From assembly GCA_964386325.1 (NCBI GenBank), contig CAYLQY010000003.1, forward strand, positions 62,001 to 126,000: DNA of 64,000 nucleotides. Direction: 5' to 3'. Positions 42,324 to 51,076 of this stretch are shown here, piece after piece. The position numbers were made by a program, and so were the translations under genes. The notes under the pieces were generated by a model, which made no database searches, was not told where the DNA came from, and saw nothing but the letters and a program-made list of their open reading frames with translations. Position 1 is the first letter of the stretch. Each line of letters starts with the position of its first letter. This stretch comes from Anaerorhabdus sp964386325. GTDB lineage: Bacteria > Bacillota_I > Bacilli_A > Erysipelotrichales > Erysipelotrichaceae.

Positions 42324-43587
42324 AATTACTCCATCAACTTTAAAACAACGAGTGATTCAAATACCTCCAAGTAAATCAATGGCACATCGTGCCATTGTTT
42401 GCGCATCATTAGCACATGGAAAAAGTGTACTTACAAATTTAGATTATAGTGTTGATATTCAAACTACAATCAATGGAATGCGTCAGCTTGGAGCTAACAT
42501 AAAACAATATGATGACTATGTAGAAATTGAAGGAATTAAAAGCTTTGAAGATTGTTCAGAAACAACAATTGAATGTAATGAATCAGGATCTACATTGCGT
42601 TTCTTTATTCCCATCTTTTCATTAACAAATAAACCAATTACATTCACTGGAACAAAACGTTTAATGGAAAGACCACAAGGAATCTATAAAGAGATGTTTG
42701 AACAACAAGGATTAGTGTTCAAACAGGAAAATGGGCATATTGAAATTGAAGGGAAACTTTCAGCACAAACGTATCATGTAAAAGGTGATATATCATCACA
42801 ATTCATTTCAGGATTATGTTTTGTATTACCGCTTCTTGAACAGGATTCCATTATTCAAATCGAACCACCTTTTGAAAGTCGTTCCTATGTGGATCTTACA
42901 ATTCAAATGATGGCAAACTTTGGTGTGCAAGTTGCATTTAAAGATGATAATACTTTATATATTCCGGGTAACCAACATTATATTGCGAAGGATACTCGCG
43001 TAGAAGGTGATTTTTCACAGCTTGGTTTCTTTGCGGTTTTAGGTGCATTACAAGGACCACTTGATTGTGTAGGATTGAATACCGATTCACTTCAAGGAGA
43101 TAAACAAATTGTTGAAAGTTTAAAAGACATGGGTTGTAAAATAGAACAATTGGAAGATGGATATCGTTTTCATCAATCACAACTAAAGGGTTGTACAATT
43201 GATTTAAATAATTGTCCAGACCTAGGTCCAATCTTATCAACGTGTGCATCTTATGCAACAGGTACAACTACTATTGTGAACGCTGGTCGATTAAGAATTA
43301 AAGAGAGTGATCGTATTGCTGCTATGGAGAGTGAATTATTGAAGGTTGGAGTTGATTTCACATCGACAACAGATTCAATCACAATCCATGGACCTACTGA
43401 ATGGAAATGTGATGAACTACTCCATGGACACAACGATCACCGTATTGTTATGGCTCTTACAATTGGTGCAACGCTTGCGGCAAATCCAATTGAAATTGAT
43501 GATGCCCAATCAATAAGAAAATCATACCCAGGATTTTTTGAAGATATTTGTAAACTTGGCATCGCCGTGGAAAAAATTGATGATTGA
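42313..43587 (+). CDS. aroA: 5-enolpyruvylshikimate-3-phosphate synthase
   Basis: 424 residues from an ATG overlapping the aroF end by 11 bases; an upstream ATG in frame would overlap by 68 bases. PPSKSMAHRAIVCASLA is the N-terminal substrate loop, NESGSTLRFFIPIF the LRF...GST-like region, and HNDHRIVMALTIG the C-terminal signature. The loop GSTLRFF replaces the classic NAGTATR, as in class II or divergent enzymes; glyphosate sensitivity cannot be predicted. No strong ribosome site, so coupled translation is likely. Confidence 0.92.
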   Translation: MKVRITPSTLKQRVIQIPPSKSMAHRAIVCASLAHGKSVLTNLDYSVDIQTTINGMRQLGANIKQYDDYVEIEGIKSFEDCSETTIECNESGSTLRFFIPIFSLTNKPITFTGTKRLMERPQGIYKEMFEQQGLVFKQENGHIEIEGKLSAQTYHVKGDISSQFISGLCFVLPLLEQDSIIQIEPPFESRSYVDLTIQMMANFGVQVAFKDDNTLYIPGNQHYIAKDTRVEGDFSQLGFFAVLGALQGPLDCVGLNTDSLQGDKQIVESLKDMGCKIEQLEDGYRFHQSQLKGCTIDLNNCPDLGPILSTCASYATGTTTIVNAGRLRIKESDRIAAMESELLKVGVDFTSTTDSITIHGPTEWKCDELLHGHNDHRIVMALTIGATLAANPIEIDDAQSIRKSYPGFFEDICKLGIAVEKIDD

Positions 43588-44428
43588 AAAAAATAAAAGA
43601 TTTTGTATTGTTGGGCTAGGGCTTTTGGGTGGTTCATATGCCAAAGGATTAAAAGAAAAAGGCTATACTGTTGATGCGATTGATATTAATGAAGAAAGTA
43701 TCCAGTATGCTTATGAAAATCATTTTATTGATAAGGGTAGTACACAGTGTGAAGAACTATTACCACATGCAGATTATGTTGTCTTTGGACTATATCCAAC
43801 TTTAATTGTAGAATGGATTCAAACCAATCAACATCTACTAAAAGAAAATGTATTCATTACGGATGTTAGTGGTGTTAAGCGGGCTATTGTGGAAGATGTA
43901 CAAGCAATTCTTAGAAGTGATTGTGAATTTATCGCAAGTCATCCAATGGCAGGTAGAGAAGTAAGTGGTGTTAAATACAGCAATACAGAAATGTTTAAAG
44001 TCGCAAACTTTATAATTACACCAACCGATAAGAATACACCGCAAGGAATTGCGTTTGTTGATGAACTTGCACAGCTATTAAACTTCAAGCGAATTACAAC
44101 TTTAACCTGTGAAGAACATGATAAGATGATTGGGTTTTTATCGCAGTTGACCCATGTTATTGCAGTTACATTAATGAACACAAATGATAACTCACATTTA
44201 GTAGAATACACTGGAGATAGTTTTAGAGATTTAACACGAATAGCGAAGATTAATGAGAATTTATGGAGTGAGTTATTTCTATTAAATAAAGATTATTTGT
44301 TGGAAGAAATCGATGATTTTATGAAAGAATTATCACACTTCCGTGATACACTATATAATGAAGATACAGAAGAGATGAAACGTCTATTTATTCAATCTAC
44401 AACGCGTAGAAAATACTTTGATCAATAG
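43580..44428 (+). CDS. tyrA: Prephenate dehydrogenase
   Basis: 282 residues from an ATG that overlaps the aroA stop. FCIVGLGLLGGSYAKGLKEKG is the NAD-binding motif; FITDVSGVK and FIASHPMAGREVSGVKYSN contain the catalytic His. TQLTHVIAVTLMN and SFRDLTRIA follow in the helical domain. There is no ACT domain, so feedback by tyrosine is not obvious at the protein level. It makes 4-hydroxyphenylpyruvate. No chorismate mutase domain is fused. Confidence 0.92.
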   Translation: MIEKNKRFCIVGLGLLGGSYAKGLKEKGYTVDAIDINEESIQYAYENHFIDKGSTQCEELLPHADYVVFGLYPTLIVEWIQTNQHLLKENVFITDVSGVKRAIVEDVQAILRSDCEFIASHPMAGREVSGVKYSNTEMFKVANFIITPTDKNTPQGIAFVDELAQLLNFKRITTLTCEEHDKMIGFLSQLTHVIAVTLMNTNDNSHLVEYTGDSFRDLTRIAKINENLWSELFLLNKDYLLEEIDDFMKELSHFRDTLYNEDTEEMKRLFIQSTTRRKYFDQ

Positions 44429-44439
44429 GAGGATTGAAA

Positions 44440-44880
44440 ATGAAAATCATGATTTTAAATGGTCCCAACATTAATATGTTAGGAATTCGTGAGAAGAATA
44501 TTTATGGCTCAACAGATTATGATGCACTTGTACAATTCATCCAAGAAGAAGCTGATCAAAGACATGTTGAAGTGATGTTCTATCAAAGTAATCATGAAGG
44601 TGATTTAGTGGATATGATTCAAAAATCCTATTTTGAAAAGTTTGATGGGATTGTGATTAATCCTGCTGCCTATACACATACCAGCGTTGCGATTGCAGAT
44701 GCGATTAAAGCAATAGCTCCAATTCCAGTAGTTGAAATCCATATTTCAAACATAAGTGAAAGAGAAGAATTTAGACAGCTATCTTATTGTGCCCCTTATT
44801 GTATTGCGCAAATTAAGGGAGAAGGAATACAAGGCTATGTTCGAGCGATGGACATAGTGCTTGAACATTGTGGAGGATAA
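44440..44880 (+). CDS. aroQ: 3-dehydroquinate dehydratase, type II
   Basis: 146 residues from the ATG seven bases after AGGAGG (a TTG two codons earlier is the alternative). LNGPNINMLGIREKNIYG with the active-site Tyr, QSNHEGDLVDMIQ, INPAAYTHTSVAIADAI and VEIHISNISEREEFR with the catalytic His are all present. It is third in the shikimate route after aroF and aroB. There is no type I enzyme (aroD) in this window. Confidence 0.95.
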   Translation: MKIMILNGPNINMLGIREKNIYGSTDYDALVQFIQEEADQRHVEVMFYQSNHEGDLVDMIQKSYFEKFDGIVINPAAYTHTSVAIADAIKAIAPIPVVEIHISNISEREEFRQLSYCAPYCIAQIKGEGIQGYVRAMDIVLEHCGG

Positions 44881-44883
44881 CCT

Positions 44884-45816
44884 ATGTTAAAATTTGGAAT
44901 CATTGGTCCGGGCAAAATTTCTCATCGCTTTATTTTAGGGATGCAAGATGTAGTGGGGGCTAAAATCATTGCATGTGCATCACGTGATATTGAGCGAGCA
45001 ACAAGTGTTAAGGAACAATATGGGTTTGAGTATGCATATAGTTCTTATGAAGAAATGTTACAAAATCCAGAAATTGATGCGGTTTACATTGCAACACCAC
45101 CGCATACACATAAAGAATTGATTTTGCTTAGTCTAAAATATGGTAAACATGTCATGAGTGAAAAACCATTTATGGGTAAAAGTAGTGATGCAAAAGAATG
45201 TTTTGACGCAGCTAGACAACAAGGATGCATCTTAATGGAAGCAAACAAAGGACCATTTACCCCAATCTTTAATCAAGCAAAAGCATGGATTGAACAAGGA
45301 ATGATTGGTAAAGTTCTCTATGTTGATGGTAGTGATAGTTATCGTTTGGAATATCCCGATGATCATTGGGTATTGTTGAAAGATGAAGCAGGTGGAGGAA
45401 TGTTTGATGTTGGTGTTTATCCACTGGCATTTACCGTGTGTTTACTGGATTGTAAGGTTGTAGAAAAAGTAAGAATGTCACTTGACCATAAAGGGTTATG
45501 TGATGGCTTTGAACAAATGTTATTACGTTTTGAAAATGGTGTCATGGCAAGTGTTCGTGGCGGCATTGATGTTCAAACTGAAAATAAAATCATGATTTAT
45601 GGTGAAGATGGATACATTGAATCAACTAACTTTTGGAGAAGTCATGATATTAAATGTGTACGTGGTGAAGAAGTACTTGAGAAACACTTTGATTTCAATA
45701 GTGAATTCACATTCCAAATACAACACTTTGTTGATTGTATTCACTCAGGATTAAAAGAAAGTCCAATCATGTCGAGCAGTCGCACGATTGAGATGATTCA
45801 AATCATTGAAAAATAA
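44884..45816 (+). CDS. Gfo/Idh/MocA-family oxidoreductase
   Basis: 310 residues. The NAD(P) domain has FGIIGPGKISHRFILGM and AVYIATPPHTHKELILLSLKYGKHVMSEKPF with the EKP catalytic motif; GGGMFDVGVYPLAF follows in the substrate domain. It starts 3 bases after aroQ in the same operon. Relatives oxidise sugars, inositol or dihydrodiols. A role with shikimate- or quinate-like polyols fits the location but is unproven. Confidence 0.87.
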   Translation: MLKFGIIGPGKISHRFILGMQDVVGAKIIACASRDIERATSVKEQYGFEYAYSSYEEMLQNPEIDAVYIATPPHTHKELILLSLKYGKHVMSEKPFMGKSSDAKECFDAARQQGCILMEANKGPFTPIFNQAKAWIEQGMIGKVLYVDGSDSYRLEYPDDHWVLLKDEAGGGMFDVGVYPLAFTVCLLDCKVVEKVRMSLDHKGLCDGFEQMLLRFENGVMASVRGGIDVQTENKIMIYGEDGYIESTNFWRSHDIKCVRGEEVLEKHFDFNSEFTFQIQHFVDCIHSGLKESPIMSSSRTIEMIQIIEK

Positions 45817-45836
45817 CTCTTATGAGTTATTTTTTG
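45812..45836 (+). terminator. Terminator of the aro operon
   Basis: An 8-bp perfect stem (AATAACTC / GAGTTATT) with TTAT loop and T-run overlaps the stop. Confidence 0.75.
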
Positions 45837-45853
45837 CCAAATATGGGGGATAG

Positions 45854-47227
45854 ATGATGCAGAAATACTTAAAGAAATATGTTGGTCCAAAAGACTTTTA
45901 TAGAAAAACCGCAAAGATTGCGATTCCATTATCACTTCAAAATCTACTGTCAAGTTGTATGGGAATCATTGATACGCTGATGGTTTCTTGGATTGGTATG
46001 GTTACTGCCGTGGGGACAGCAGCTCAAATTGATACACTATGTTCGATGATTGCGTATGGTTCAATTGGTGGAACAAGTATGTTTTCTTCGCAGTTTTATG
46101 GTGCAAAAGACTTTAAAAATTTGAAGAAAACATTTGGATTGAGCATTATCCTTGCGAGTATAAACGCTTTGTTTTGGTTTTCAATCGCAACGTTTTTTGG
46201 TTATCAAATACTGATGTTTTATATGCCAGATGCGGATATTGTTGTATATAGTTTGAAATACTTAAATATTGCACGATTTGGTTTAGTGTTAGGAAGTATC
46301 AATTTTGCGTTTAGTTATATGTATCGTAGTATTCAAAATGCAGGCGTGTCTTTAAAAGTAAGTATTCTTGTGATGATTTGTAATATCGTTATGAATTCGT
46401 GCCTTATTTTTGGAATTGGTTTTTTTCCTAAAATGGGTGTAGAAGGTGCAGCACTTGGAACGGTAATTGCGCAATGTTTAGGTCTTGTGGTTTATGTTAT
46501 TCATGCAATAAAAACGAAACAACCTTTCTTTGGAACATTTAGAGAAATGTTTGTGATTGAAAAAGAGTTTGCACTTCCAATATTAAGAAAAGTTGTACCA
46601 CTTATCTTTAATGAAACACTTTTTGGAGTAGGTTCAACACTGTTTATTAAAGCGTTTGGTCAACTAGGTAAGGATAGTATGGATGCTTACTATGTTGGAA
46701 ATCAAATCTACAACACATTCTTGTTTATCGTATATGGTTATGGTAATGCAATCTCTGTTTTATTAGGGGTAAGACTTGGTTCGGGTAAGATGGCTGAGGC
46801 AAAGAAAGAAGCTAATTATCATTTAGGCTTATCTTTACTATTATCCATTATATTGGTCATTGGTATGGTTCTCTTTGCAGGACCTATGGTCGCAATCTTT
46901 GGTTTAACCAACCCAATAATAGCTTTATTGGCAGTTCAGATTGTATGGGTATTTGCGGTTAAAGTATCTATGCGCTTATTTAATTTTATTATTTTCTCAA
47001 TACTTAGAGCAGGAGGAGAATCAAAAGTTATTCAATTACTTGATTCTGGTATACTCTGGGTCATAGGCTTGCCTAGTGCCTTTATTTGTGTTAATCTACT
47101 ACACATGAATAGTATTGTGATCGTTTTATTAATCACACAAGTTGAGCAATTGGTTCGTTTAGGATTTGGTATTCTCTGTGTGAAGAGTGAATCTTGGGCT
47201 AAAGACTTAACTGTTTTGGTAGATTGA
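45854..47227 (+). CDS. MATE-family multidrug/metabolite efflux pump
   Basis: 457 residues, 12 predicted helices in two MATE repeats. IPLSLQNLLSSCMGIIDTLMVSWIGMVTAVGTAAQIDTL and the second-half counterpart VPLIFNETLFGVGSTLFIKAFGQLG show the repeat. It exports drugs or metabolites in exchange for Na+ or H+. It starts just after the aro terminator and lacks a clear promoter of its own, so it may rely on read-through. Confidence 0.88.
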   Translation: MMQKYLKKYVGPKDFYRKTAKIAIPLSLQNLLSSCMGIIDTLMVSWIGMVTAVGTAAQIDTLCSMIAYGSIGGTSMFSSQFYGAKDFKNLKKTFGLSIILASINALFWFSIATFFGYQILMFYMPDADIVVYSLKYLNIARFGLVLGSINFAFSYMYRSIQNAGVSLKVSILVMICNIVMNSCLIFGIGFFPKMGVEGAALGTVIAQCLGLVVYVIHAIKTKQPFFGTFREMFVIEKEFALPILRKVVPLIFNETLFGVGSTLFIKAFGQLGKDSMDAYYVGNQIYNTFLFIVYGYGNAISVLLGVRLGSGKMAEAKKEANYHLGLSLLLSIILVIGMVLFAGPMVAIFGLTNPIIALLAVQIVWVFAVKVSMRLFNFIIFSILRAGGESKVIQLLDSGILWVIGLPSAFICVNLLHMNSIVIVLLITQVEQLVRLGFGILCVKSESWAKDLTVLVD

Positions 47228-47244
47228 TAAAATTTTGTTATAAT
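47216..47244 (+). promoter_or_regulatory. Promoter of the NusG-II/Gx pair
   Basis: TTGGTA, 17-bp spacer, TATAAT. The -35 lies inside the last codons of the MATE gene. Confidence 0.55.
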
Positions 47245-47266
47245 ATTCATTGTTAGGTGGTAAAAA

Positions 47267-47602
47267 ATGAAGAAAAAAGAAGTTATAGTAATCGTTGCAA
47301 TTGCGTTAATCGCATTAGTAATATTTGTGGGTGTTCAAATATTGAATTCCCAAAAATCAACAGATACAGTTCGTGTTATTTATCGTAATGAAACAGTAAT
47401 GGAAATTGATCCAACAAAAAATGGTGAATATTGGTTTGATGGTAGTTATGGAAAACTTATGGTTGAAGTTAAAGATGGACAATGGCGTATAACAAATGAA
47501 GATTGTCCAAATCATGTTTGTAGTCAAACAGGGTGGTCTTCAATTGATCGATACTTACCTATTATCTGTTTACCCAATGAAATATCAGTTGAATTAAAAT
47601 AG
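47267..47602 (+). CDS. NusG domain II-containing extracellular protein
   Basis: 111 residues. One N-terminal membrane helix (residues 6-26), then the NusG-II beta domain ending DCPNHVCSQTGWSSIDRYLPIICLPNEISVEL, with the CPNHVC...CLPN signature. Such proteins are usually encoded beside a Gx transporter or ApbE/RnfG-type genes. It probably works at the outer membrane face; the role is unknown. The Gx gene follows after 8 bases. Confidence 0.87.
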   Translation: MKKKEVIVIVAIALIALVIFVGVQILNSQKSTDTVRVIYRNETVMEIDPTKNGEYWFDGSYGKLMVEVKDGQWRITNEDCPNHVCSQTGWSSIDRYLPIICLPNEISVELK

Positions 47603-47610
47603 GTGAGAAT

Positions 47611-48123
47611 ATGAAAATGAGTCCAACAAAGCGATTTGTATATATAACATTATTAAGTGCTATGGCAATTATGATTAATATCTTAGAATCTACATTAATA
47701 CCAGCACTTCCTTTTGGCATACGTTTTGGACTTGCAAATATTATTGCGCTGATCACAATTGAAGTTTTAGGTGTAAAAGAAATGATTATTGTCAATGTGA
47801 TGCGGGTTGTGATTGGTAATCTATTGCGTGGACTTATATTTGGGACAACCTTTTGGATAGCCTTAGGGGGCGTTGTATTAAGTAGTATCGTTTTAATTCT
47901 ATGTAAACAAATGAAATCATCCATATTATTTACATCAACACTTAGTTCGGTGGGGCATACTGTCGGTCAGGTAATCGTCGTTATGTTTGTCTACAATCAA
48001 GCAAGTATGATTGCGATTGTTCCGTATTTATTGCTTGCGGCGATACCAACAGGAATTCTAACTGGTATAGTAGCTAAAGAAGCATTGAAGCGTATTAATA
48101 AGAATAATTTACAAGTGCGTTAA
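47611..48123 (+). CDS. Gx transporter family protein (heptaprenyl diphosphate synthase component I-like)
   Basis: 170 residues with five to six helices. SAMAIMINILESTLIPALPFGIRFGLANIIALITI and MRVVIGNLLRGLIFGTTFW match the Gx family, structurally like ECF S-components. The older name, heptaprenyl diphosphate synthase component I, comes from annotation and not from shown activity. It is paired with the NusG-II gene and ends at a terminator. Confidence 0.85.
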   Translation: MKMSPTKRFVYITLLSAMAIMINILESTLIPALPFGIRFGLANIIALITIEVLGVKEMIIVNVMRVVIGNLLRGLIFGTTFWIALGGVVLSSIVLILCKQMKSSILFTSTLSSVGHTVGQVIVVMFVYNQASMIAIVPYLLLAAIPTGILTGIVAKEALKRINKNNLQVR

Positions 48124-48142
48124 GACTCGAAAGAGTCTTTTT
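48122..48142 (+). terminator. Terminator after Gx gene
   Basis: A 7-bp perfect stem (AAGACTC / GAGTCTT) with GAAA tetraloop and T-run. Confidence 0.75.
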
Positions 48143-48179
48143 TATTAAGAATTTTTAAGATTCTATTTTAATTATATAC

Positions 48180-48219
48180 TTGACTAAGTCAAATAAAAGC
48201 ATATAATTGACTTAGTCAA
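48180..48219 (+). promoter_or_regulatory. marR promoter with two operator palindromes
   Basis: TTGACT (48180), 16-bp spacer, TATAAT (48202). Two 13-bp palindromes, TTGACTAAGTCAA (48180-48192) and TTGACTTAGTCAA (48207-48219), cover the -35 and the region just after the -10. This is a textbook MarR autoregulation layout. Confidence 0.8.
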
Positions 48220-48237
48220 GTAAAAGAGGTGATGAAT

Positions 48238-48687
48238 GTGGAAAGGAATTTAGTCTTCTATATGACAGTGTTGCGTTCTAGTTTTCTCACTTATTATAAA
48301 AAGCGAATTGAAGAAATAAATCTTTCAAAAGGCCAGCAATATTTCATAATTGCGATAGGATCATCAAAAATATGTTCACCTAACAGTATTTCACAACTAG
48401 TAAGAATGGACGCGGGTCACACAACAAGGTATATCAATAAGTTAGTTGATACAGGATTCGTGGTAAAAAATCCTAATCCCAATGATGGACGTTCTTGTTT
48501 TCTAGAATTAACCGCTAAAGGTAAAGATGCCTATGAGAAATCGCGAAATGTATTTACCGATTGGGTTGATGATAAGATGAGTCGATTATCAATAGAAGAA
48601 GGCAGACAGCTTCATTATTTACTTGCTAAATTATTAGAACAGAAAGAAGATGAAAATGATGGACAAACTACTATTAAGTCCAATTAA
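48238..48687 (+). CDS. MarR-family transcriptional regulator
   Basis: 149 residues from a GTG start six bases after GAGGTG; an ATG two codons earlier sits too close to that site. The winged helix spans GQQYFIIAIGSSKICSPNSISQLVRMDAGHTTRYINKLVDTGFVVKNPNPNDGRSCFLELTAKG, with the wing at DGRS. It most likely represses its own operon through the paired palindromes and is released by a phenolic, quinone or electrophile ligand. It overlaps the next gene by about 30 bases. Confidence 0.88.
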   Translation: MERNLVFYMTVLRSSFLTYYKKRIEEINLSKGQQYFIIAIGSSKICSPNSISQLVRMDAGHTTRYINKLVDTGFVVKNPNPNDGRSCFLELTAKGKDAYEKSRNVFTDWVDDKMSRLSIEEGRQLHYLLAKLLEQKEDENDGQTTIKSN

Positions 48688-49762
48688 ATTGAATAATCTT
48701 GAACTTAAAAACAGGGTTATCTTCGCACCAACTTCACTAGGGTTATCACATGAGGAAACAATGAATAAGTATCATCAAATTGCTCATGGTGGGGTTGCGA
48801 TGATTATTATAGGCGATGTGCCTGTATCAAAGAAAGGTTTTCACTCGTTGTATAATAAGAAATCTCGTCAATATTACAAAGATTGTATTGATACGATACA
48901 TAGTGAAGGCGCATTAGTTGCTGCACAACTACACGCACCTGATTCGAAATTTACTTCACTAATTAAATATTTACCTGCAGTCTTGATGAAAAAAATGAGT
49001 CCTAATGAATTACGGGAAAAGTTAAATGAAAGTGTACCGCAGTATATTTCAACATTATCGAAAAAGAGTATTCATCAACTGATAAATGATTTTGGTGATG
49101 CAGCATCACAAGCAATGGAAATAGGTTTTGATTGTGTGCAAGTTCATGGTGATCGACTATGTGGAAGTTTTAGTTCTTCAATTATGAATCATCGAAGTGA
49201 TGAATTTGGCGGAAGTGTTGAGAATCGTGCAAGATTTGTAATAGCGTGTGTACAAGCTATTCGCAAAAAATGTCCATCTATAACAATTGACTACAAACTC
49301 GCGGTTAGACAAGAAAATCCTCACTATGGTAATGCAGGTGTTCTATTCGAAGAGATTTCAACATTTGTACCATTATTAGAAGAAGCAGGAGTAAATAGCT
49401 TTCATATAACACTTGCGAATCATGGTTCACTTGAAGATACAATACCACCTAGAAATCATACATACTTTAAAGAGCAAGGTTGCTTTCTTAAATTTGTGGA
49501 TGAAGTAAGAAAATATACAAAACTACCACTGTGTGGTGTAGGTTGTTTAGAAGAACCAGCATTTATTGAACAACAAATACAAAATAATCGTATTCAAATG
49601 GTCGCAATGTCACGACAACTAATTGCAGACAGTGAATGGGTTAACAAAGTACAAAATAGTGAAGAAAAATCGATTCATCTCTGTGTACGATGTAATCAAA
49701 AATGTTTAAAGGGAATGCAAGCACATCAAGGTGTACATTGCATTTATGAAAGGAGCGCATGA
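48656..49762 (+). CDS. Old-yellow-enzyme-type NADH:flavin oxidoreductase with Fe-S motif
   Basis: 368 residues. LLLSPIKLNNLELKNRVIFAPTSLGLS starts an OYE barrel; VQVHGDRLCGSFSSSIMNHRSDEFGGSVENRARF is the substrate and FMN segment. The C terminus retains LCVRCNQKCLKGMQAHQGVHC, the CxxCxxxC...C [4Fe-4S] motif of 2,4-dienoyl-CoA reductase and BaiCD types, but the protein stops before the usual FAD/NAD domains. Electrons may come from the flavodoxin encoded next. It probably reduces an unsaturated carbonyl. The exact start among three Met codons (48650, 48656, 48659) is uncertain. Confidence 0.85.
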   Translation: MMDKLLLSPIKLNNLELKNRVIFAPTSLGLSHEETMNKYHQIAHGGVAMIIIGDVPVSKKGFHSLYNKKSRQYYKDCIDTIHSEGALVAAQLHAPDSKFTSLIKYLPAVLMKKMSPNELREKLNESVPQYISTLSKKSIHQLINDFGDAASQAMEIGFDCVQVHGDRLCGSFSSSIMNHRSDEFGGSVENRARFVIACVQAIRKKCPSITIDYKLAVRQENPHYGNAGVLFEEISTFVPLLEEAGVNSFHITLANHGSLEDTIPPRNHTYFKEQGCFLKFVDEVRKYTKLPLCGVGCLEEPAFIEQQIQNNRIQMVAMSRQLIADSEWVNKVQNSEEKSIHLCVRCNQKCLKGMQAHQGVHCIYERSA

Positions 49763-50268
49763 TGAAATACGCAATAATATACTCAAGTAAAACGGGTAAT
49801 ACCGAATTATTAGCACATGTAATTAAGGAAACTAGCCAAGGAGAATGTATCGCTTTTGGAAAACCAAACTTATCAATGGATGAGGCTGATCTATATTTTA
49901 TCGGCTCATGGGTTGATAAAGGAAGTTACGATAAAGAAATCTTAGATTTCTTAAAAACACTTAAAAATAAGAAAATATTTCTTTTTGGAACTGCTGGCTT
50001 TCAAAGCAGCAAACCCTACTATGATCGAATTTTAAACAATGTAAAAGAAGCCATTGATGATTCCAATACAATTGTTGGAGAATACATGTGCCAAGGGAAA
50101 ATGCCTATGGCAGTAAAACAAAAATATGAAGCAATGGACTTAACAACCGCTAAATTTGATGTTGCAGGTTTCATTGATAACTTCAATTCAGCTTTGTCGC
50201 ATCCAGATAGTCAAGATTTACTGCAACTTGAAACAATGATTAAAACTTGTGAGGAGAACTTAATATGA
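49759..50268 (+). CDS. Flavodoxin-family protein
   Basis: 169 residues. YAIIYSSKTGNTELLAHVIKE is the FMN-phosphate loop, followed by DLYFIGSWVDKGSYDKEILDFLKTL and KKIFLFGTAGFQSSKPYYDRIL. It overlaps the reductase gene by 4 bases with AAGGAG upstream. It probably supplies electrons to the truncated OYE-type reductase. NAD(P)H quinone reductase activity is an alternative. Confidence 0.87.
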   Translation: MMKYAIIYSSKTGNTELLAHVIKETSQGECIAFGKPNLSMDEADLYFIGSWVDKGSYDKEILDFLKTLKNKKIFLFGTAGFQSSKPYYDRILNNVKEAIDDSNTIVGEYMCQGKMPMAVKQKYEAMDLTTAKFDVAGFIDNFNSALSHPDSQDLLQLETMIKTCEENLI

Positions 50269-50891
50269 AAAGAAAATACCTAGGGTTATATTTAATACTT
50301 TGTTTATCTCTTGTTGGGTGTTCTACATCAAATAAGAAATTTGAAAGAGGAACATTGAACAATGGTGTTTATAAAAATGAATCATTTAATCTTGAATTTG
50401 TTTATCCTGAAGAACTTCAACAAACAGGTAAAGAATCCATTACATATCTTTATGGTTGCCAAGCGGTTGTGAATGAAGATTGGGAAACTACTTTTGAAAA
50501 ATGCAAAACAGAAAAGAATACAAACTATTATTGGGATGTAGCAGTGGAAAGTAGTGATGGTTCTAAGTTTACAGGAATATTAATTGAAGATATTACAATA
50601 AGAGATAAAAAACCAACAATTGAAATGATTGTTGAAGATCAAATGAATGCTGCTAAGAAATGGGCGGGGGAAGAAGTATTTATAACTGAACCGTATGATA
50701 TGGATATTCAAGGACAAACATTTAAAGCATTCACATACATTGCAACATCACCCTCAAATCCAGAAGAAGATTATTTCGGCATGACAGCAATTCGTATTGA
50801 AGGTAACTATGCAATCATAATTACTGTCACTGTAAATTCAACAGATAAAAAAGCATTTAATGATGTAATGGAGATATATACTTCTAAATAA
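50265..50891 (+). CDS. Lipoprotein of unknown function
   Basis: 208 residues. Signal MKRKYLGLYLILCLSLVGCSTS with lipobox LVGC. The mature part has NGVYKNESFNLEFVYPEEL and a PsbP/DUF-like alpha-beta pattern ending IIITVTVNSTDKKAFNDVMEIY. It overlaps the flavodoxin gene by 4 bases, so it belongs to the MarR operon. Function unknown. Confidence 0.75.
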   Translation: MKRKYLGLYLILCLSLVGCSTSNKKFERGTLNNGVYKNESFNLEFVYPEELQQTGKESITYLYGCQAVVNEDWETTFEKCKTEKNTNYYWDVAVESSDGSKFTGILIEDITIRDKKPTIEMIVEDQMNAAKKWAGEEVFITEPYDMDIQGQTFKAFTYIATSPSNPEEDYFGMTAIRIEGNYAIIITVTVNSTDKKAFNDVMEIYTSK

Positions 50892-50930
50892 ATGGTAAAG
50901 GCTAAGCGATTGAAATTTATTAATAGCCTA

Positions 50931-50959
50931 TTGACGATTTAAAAATGCTATGCTAAGAT
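50931..50959 (+). promoter_or_regulatory. Promoter of the PTS operon
   Basis: TTGACG, 17-bp spacer, TAAGAT; start near 50966, just upstream of the antiterminator site. Confidence 0.6.
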
Positions 50960-50971
50960 TTGCTCATACAA

Positions 50972-51046
50972 AAAGGATTGTTACTTCTTTGAAGGCATTA
51001 CCTAAATAGTTTTTTAACTATTTTGGCCGACAGAGAAGTTTTTTTA
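50972..51046 (+). promoter_or_regulatory. LicT-type antiterminator (RAT) and terminator, site 1
   Basis: AAAGGATTGTTACTTCTTTGAAGGCATTACCT (50972-51003) matches the RAT consensus GGATTGTTACTG...GGCAAAACC. Its ACTTCTTT (50983-50990) can instead pair with AGAGAAGT (51032-51039) to form a terminator with a T-run; an inner AAATAG/CTATTT hairpin lies between. Binding of the LicT protein encoded downstream should prevent termination. Confidence 0.8.
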
Positions 51047-51076
51047 TTAAAAATGGTCTAGAATGGAGTTAACAAG

